Below, piece by piece: positions 60,269-64,000 of a stretch of DNA of 64,000 nucleotides. Source of the stretch: an uncultured Saprospiraceae bacterium (GTDB lineage: Bacteria > Bacteroidota > Bacteroidia > Chitinophagales > Saprospiraceae); NCBI GenBank assembly GCA_938003955.1, contig CALKXE010000002.1, positions 1 to 64,000 of the forward strand, read 5' to 3'. Within the stretch, counting starts at the first letter, position 1; every line of letters starts with the position of its first letter. Position numbers and translations under genes: made by a program. The notes beneath the pieces are model-generated. The model did not search any database, was not told the origin of the DNA, and saw nothing but the letters and a program-made list of their open reading frames with translations.

Positions 60269-61468
60269 TTATTTATAAGGTATTGATACAGTTGGGTCCA
60301 AATACCATGCTTTCGAAGAAAGACGCTTTCTAATATCTGTGAGATAAACATCTAAATCTACGTTAGAGCATTCAAAAGTGAAACCTACTCTAGTTATTCC
60401 TTTGTACTGACTAGTATACGCCTGTTTACCATCTCTTTCGATCACACTAATCATTCGTGTAATATTGGTTGCCTTTTTTAATGAGGCCAAAATAATAATA
60501 CATTTTCCAGATTGCGGGATAATGGCTTCGTATTTACTTCTAGGAATTTCAGGTGTCTTTTCTACTACTACCTCATCAATAGTCGATTTTGGAATTTCCT
60601 TTACCTCTTCAATAGGCTTAGTCTCAACTTCAGCGATTGCATCTATATCTGATTTAGTATTATCCACTAATTCTTCTAATTCTTCATCAAGTTTAGCCTC
60701 GGGTTCCTCAGCCTTTACTGGCTCATCAGATGTTGGAACTTCATCAAGCATCTTATCCACCTCTTTATACTTAGCATCTAAGGTTACATCTTTTTTAGTG
60801 TCCGCTTCGTCAAAAAACGTATCTGTAACAGCGTTAGTATTGTCTTCTTCAAGCACTTCAGATGTTTCATCAGGATTATTATACAACATAGAATCCTTAT
60901 CCGAATATATCGTCCATACTAAAACCACTAAAGCTGCTATCATAATACCGGCAATAATCGGTTGAAGCCATCTGTATTTACTTTCGGCTCTGACAACTTG
61001 ATCTTGAGTATCTACAACATGATTAATTGCTATATTCTCTTTTATCCTATCAATTGGATGTATTGATAAAGGCTTCAGGTTCTTATATTCTTTGGTAAAC
61101 AGGTCGAGCGTTGGCTCAAATGTAACTTTGTCTAACTCTTCATTGCGTAAAAGAGCCCCTACTCCATCAATTTTATTTACTTTAAGATTGATCAGATTGT
61201 TATATACAGCCTGGCTATATTCAGTAATTGCAGAATTTATCTTCTTATTTGAAAATTCACCAGTGTCCTGAATGTATCTTTTTAGAGATATGTCATCAGA
61301 CAAACCGTCTTTAAACTCAATATCTAAGGTAGGAGGATATATTCTTGATTTATCATCAGAAATACGTGCAGGAGCCTGTAGCATATTAAAAGTACCAACC
61401 TCAGGTATGTATACTTTTCTCTGCTCTCTCAGGACTTGTCTAATATAGTATGGAATGTCTATTTTCAT
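60269..61468 (-). CDS. CCDC81-like HU-domain membrane protein with SPOR domain
   Basis: The ATG at 61468 (MKIDIPYYIRQVLREQRKVY) is chosen; an ATG at 61540 would add 24 residues not seen in relatives. The 399-residue protein begins with two CCDC81-type HU-like DNA-binding modules (about 1-80 and 85-145). A membrane helix follows (about 170-190, with GIMIAALVVLVWTIY), then an acidic linker rich in Glu/Asp/Lys (about 200-310). The C-terminal 75 residues are a SPOR-like domain (IIILASLKKATNITRM) that could bind denuded peptidoglycan. It would connect DNA on the cytoplasmic side with the wall. This arrangement is common in Bacteroidota but its role is little studied. Confidence 0.87.
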   Translation of the reverse strand: MKIDIPYYIRQVLREQRKVYIPEVGTFNMLQAPARISDDKSRIYPPTLDIEFKDGLSDDISLKRYIQDTGEFSNKKINSAITEYSQAVYNNLINLKVNKIDGVGALLRNEELDKVTFEPTLDLFTKEYKNLKPLSIHPIDRIKENIAINHVVDTQDQVVRAESKYRWLQPIIAGIMIAALVVLVWTIYSDKDSMLYNNPDETSEVLEEDNTNAVTDTFFDEADTKKDVTLDAKYKEVDKMLDEVPTSDEPVKAEEPEAKLDEELEELVDNTKSDIDAIAEVETKPIEEVKEIPKSTIDEVVVEKTPEIPRSKYEAIIPQSGKCIIILASLKKATNITRMISVIERDGKQAYTSQYKGITRVGFTFECSNVDLDVYLTDIRKRLSSKAWYLDPTVSIPYK

Positions 61469-61710
61469 ATATGGCATTCGACCGACGGCGAAGATAACAA
61501 GTTTTGCTTTACTTAAAATTATTTGTTCAACATTTAACAACTTTATCTACTAAGGCAATAATAATGCCCAAGCATCAATATCGTCGAACAAAAATATAAA
61601 GATTTCGTTTTTACAGATATGTGACCTCAATATAACTACGAGTATGTAAATTTGCTTACAATTGTGAAGTTTGAAGATCACTAACTAAATATAATAATAA
61701 ATCAAGCATT

Positions 61711-61718
61711 TATCTTTG
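61711..61718 (+). promoter_or_regulatory. -7 promoter box for hemL
   Basis: TATCTTTG, a perfect TAnnTTTG match, 70 bases before the hemL start. No -33 TTTG at the usual spacing. Confidence 0.45.
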
Positions 61719-61788
61719 TCTAAGCCGATAAAAGATGAAATATGGTTTCTAACATTATTGATTTATTAATATCAAAAATAAATAAAGC

Positions 61789-63078
61789 ATGAAAAGAGAT
61801 AAGTCCCAAGCGTTGTTTGATGAAGCAAAAACATTATTTCCAGGTGGAGTTAATTCTCCCGTAAGAGCATTTAAGTCTGTTTCTGGTCCTCCATTGTTTA
61901 TTAAAGAAGGAAAAGGTTGCCGATTCATAGATGAGGATGATAATACATATCTCGATTTTTGCTGTTCTTGGGGCCCACTTATAATGGGACACAATAATGA
62001 TAAAATCCGTAATGCAATAACAGAAACTGTTGCGAAAGGAACATCATTCGGTACGCCAACCAAGCTCGGAAATGAAATAGGAAAGCTGATTATTGAGAAT
62101 CACAGATATCTTGAGAAAATTAGATTCGTAAGTTCAGGTACTGAGGCTGTAATGTCGGCAATCAGATTAGCTAGAGGTTATAGTGGTAAGAATAAAATTG
62201 TAAAATTTGAAGGATGCTATCACGGGCATGTGGATTCTCTGTTAGTAAAGGCAGGATCGGGACTAGCTACATTTGGAGAAAGCACTTCGGCTGGTATTCC
62301 AAAAAGTTTTGTTGAAGAAACACTGGTTCTATCATTGAATGACTTAGTGGGCTTCGAAAAATTACTGGAAGCACAATCTGACGATATTGCAGCGGTGATC
62401 ATAGAGCCCATCCCAGCAAATAATGGTCTTCTTTTACAAGATCAAAACTACCTAGTATGGTTAAGAACATTATGTGATAAATACGGCGTATTGTTAATAT
62501 TTGATGAAGTTATCTCTGGATTCAGAGTCGGTTTCGAAGGGGCTTCAGGATATTACACTATCGAGCCAGACATTATTACATTTGGTAAGATCGTAGGAGG
62601 AGGAATGCCTGTAGGCGCATATGGAGGCCGAGCAGAGATAATGAGTCACGTAGCACCAGATGGACCGGTATACCAAGCGGGAACACTATCTGCTAACCCT
62701 GTTGCAATGGCGGCAGGCATTGCTGTACTTAAGCAATTATTAAAACCTGGATTCTACGAGGGCATGGCAGAAAAGACAAAGAACTTCTGCGACAAATTAC
62801 AATCGCACATTGATGCCAAAGGACATAAAATGCATATGGTCCATATCGGCAGTATATTTTGGTTTGCACTATCTGATAAAAGGATAATAAGCGCAGACGA
62901 AATAGACCCAAGCACTATGGATATCTTCAGAAAGATGCACCATTATCTATTAGAAAACAATGTATACTTGGGACCAAGTGGATATGAAGTAGGTTTCATA
63001 TCTGCAGCACATACTGAAGCTGATTTAGATGAAGCTGTAGTGAAAATCTGCAAGGCTATAGATTTAGCTTTTGCATAG
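61789..63078 (+). CDS. hemL: Glutamate-1-semialdehyde 2,1-aminomutase
   Basis: A class III aminotransferase-fold enzyme of 429 residues, the usual length. The PLP lysine is Lys267 in ITFGKIVGGGMPVGA; FPGGVNSPVRAFK near the N-terminus and IFDEVISGFRVG are typical of the family. It converts glutamate-1-semialdehyde to 5-aminolevulinate, an early step of haem synthesis by the C5 route. The histidine-kinase gene follows eleven bases downstream and may be co-transcribed. Confidence 0.95.
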   Translation: MKRDKSQALFDEAKTLFPGGVNSPVRAFKSVSGPPLFIKEGKGCRFIDEDDNTYLDFCCSWGPLIMGHNNDKIRNAITETVAKGTSFGTPTKLGNEIGKLIIENHRYLEKIRFVSSGTEAVMSAIRLARGYSGKNKIVKFEGCYHGHVDSLLVKAGSGLATFGESTSAGIPKSFVEETLVLSLNDLVGFEKLLEAQSDDIAAVIIEPIPANNGLLLQDQNYLVWLRTLCDKYGVLLIFDEVISGFRVGFEGASGYYTIEPDIITFGKIVGGGMPVGAYGGRAEIMSHVAPDGPVYQAGTLSANPVAMAAGIAVLKQLLKPGFYEGMAEKTKNFCDKLQSHIDAKGHKMHMVHIGSIFWFALSDKRIISADEIDPSTMDIFRKMHHYLLENNVYLGPSGYEVGFISAAHTEADLDEAVVKICKAIDLAFA

Positions 63079-63088
63079 TTAACAGAAA

Positions 63089-64000
63089 ATGAAAAAAAAC
63101 AAACGTCTTCGAGTTCTTTCTTTCATAGTTATAGGCTATATGCTCATGGCTCTGCTATGGTGGGCTATACTACTGCATAGAAAGAACACTGAAGTCTTTG
63201 TCTTGAAGTCAGATTTACTGAAGGAACAGTTTATGAACACAGCTGGAGTCGCGAATGTAGATGTAACGACTATGCCTGAGTTCAAAGAATTAAAATCTGA
63301 ATACGAAAGACAGATGTACATGATCTTTGGTGAAGCCGTTGTATTCGGCATTACACTAATATTAGGTATTTACTTCATCAATAGAGCCTACGTGAGAGAA
63401 CTTTCCGCTGCGGATAAACAAAAGAATTTCCTTTTGTCTATAACGCATGAACTTAAGTCTCCCCTAGCCTCTATCAATTTGATTTTGAGTACATTTATCA
63501 AGAGAGATTTACCTAGTGATAAAATCAAAGAGTTAAGTTCAGATGGACTAAAAGAAAGTACTCGTTTAGAAGAATTATTTAATAAAATACTAATAAGTAC
63601 ACGATTAGACCAAGCCTACCCTTTCAACTTTGAAAGTGTAAATATTTCTAATCTCATCTCTACCTGTGCTAATCGGTTCCAAAACCTGCATCCGGAAGCA
63701 AAATTGATTTATAATATTGAACCGGAAATAATTCATAGTGTTGATCAGGAAAGCATGGTTTCGGTTATTAAAAATCTTCTAGAAAATGCGCTTAAGTACA
63801 GCCCTGATGAGAAAGAAATAACTATTGATTTAAGAAGACCTGGAAATCAAACCATTATTGAGGTTTCAGATCATGGTATAGGTATACCAAAAGAAGAGAA
63901 GGCAAAAATATTTGATCAGTTCTACAGGATAGGAAGTGAAGACACTCGAGCTTCTCAGGGTACTGGATTAGGATTATATATAGTAAAGCAGATTGTGCAT
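63089..64000 (+). CDS. Sensor histidine kinase (partial, cut by the window end)
   Basis: The first 304 residues are visible from the ATG at 63089. Two membrane helices (about 9-28 and 79-98) enclose a short periplasmic segment. The phosphoacceptor is His120 in LLSITHELKSPLASI. The N-box (VIKNLLENALKYSPDE), D-box (VSDHGIGIPKE), F-box (FDQFYRIG) and first part of the G2 box (TGLGLYIVKQIVH) follow, so only the end of the ATPase domain is missing. It follows hemL by ten bases. The partner regulator is probably beyond the window edge. Confidence 0.92.
   Translation, partial: MKKNKRLRVLSFIVIGYMLMALLWWAILLHRKNTEVFVLKSDLLKEQFMNTAGVANVDVTTMPEFKELKSEYERQMYMIFGEAVVFGITLILGIYFINRAYVRELSAADKQKNFLLSITHELKSPLASINLILSTFIKRDLPSDKIKELSSDGLKESTRLEELFNKILISTRLDQAYPFNFESVNISNLISTCANRFQNLHPEAKLIYNIEPEIIHSVDQESMVSVIKNLLENALKYSPDEKEITIDLRRPGNQTIIEVSDHGIGIPKEEKAKIFDQFYRIGSEDTRASQGTGLGLYIVKQIVH

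Noticed and set aside
1-64000. tRNA, rRNA, tmRNA or riboswitch genes
   Set aside because: No cloverleaf with conserved TTCRANY and no rRNA or riboswitch core was recognised when reading the intergenic regions; a covariance-model search could still find short RNAs.

Overview
The window looks like a chromosomal piece of an AT-rich, gliding or surface-living member of the Bacteroidota, probably in or near the Saprospiraceae. The evidence is: several very large secreted proteins with type IX secretion (T9SS) or gliding-motility C-terminal sorting domains; a short primary sigma factor without region 1.1; promoters of the Bacteroidota type (TTTG/TTG, about 17-19 nt, then TAnnTTTG); weak Shine-Dalgarno sequences; a TonB-dependent receptor, DUF547, DUF5916 and DUF4296 proteins; and a CCDC81-HU/SPOR protein. 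I see no rRNA, tRNA, CRISPR array, prophage or intact insertion sequence. Species assignment is inference.

Layout. 1-8.2 kb: a CxC secreted protein, an Asp-box propeller protein, a UbiA-type prenyltransferase, a TonB-dependent receptor and a DUF547 lipoprotein. 8.4-14.1 kb: phosphodiesterase, MDR oxidoreductase, RmuC, a MATE exporter, an M48 peptidase and a small membrane protein. 14.1-17.9 kb: a GMC oxidoreductase with its gluconate-dehydrogenase-subunit-3-like partner and a Tat-exported hydroxypyruvate-isomerase-like protein, separated by a fresh 92-bp tandem repeat; this looks like a periplasmic sugar-oxidation set. 18.1-27.6 kb: DUF5916 outer-membrane protein, AlkB-like hydroxylase, PLP decarboxylase, a cysteine dioxygenase/YggS pair, a Lacal_2735-type protein, an NrtR-like Nudix regulator, threonine aldolase and a lipoprotein metallopeptidase. 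27.6-28.3 kb: non-coding DNA with a possible group II intron remnant, a ~120-bp tandem repeat and a strong terminator. 28.3-39.7 kb: M1 and CPBP peptidases, GalE, a PKD adhesin, YrdC/Sua5, an S41 protease, Lrp, the primary sigma factor and a START-like protein.

40-55.2 kb is dominated by three giant secreted proteins (FG-GAP/VCBS, T9SS type A, and an 1830-residue gliding-type adhesin), interrupted by a crotonase/sterol-desaturase pair and a second copy of the ~120-bp repeat array in the opposite orientation. 55.2-64 kb holds a histone-deacetylase-family hydrolase, a PhoB/PhoR-like two-component pair, a DUF4296/SixA pair, FabH, the HU-SPOR protein, HemL and a second histidine kinase cut by the window end.

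The most unusual non-coding signals are the dispersed TGTCWGACA repeat family (two arrays plus two decayed single copies), the 92/182-bp repeat next to the isomerase gene, a heptamer repeat in the promoter of the UbiA gene, a promoter-plus-terminator unit without an ORF near 59.1 kb, and the intron-like remnant. I did not find a clear-cut new multi-gene defence or biosynthetic system; the strongest leads for something undescribed are the repeat families and the HU-SPOR membrane protein.
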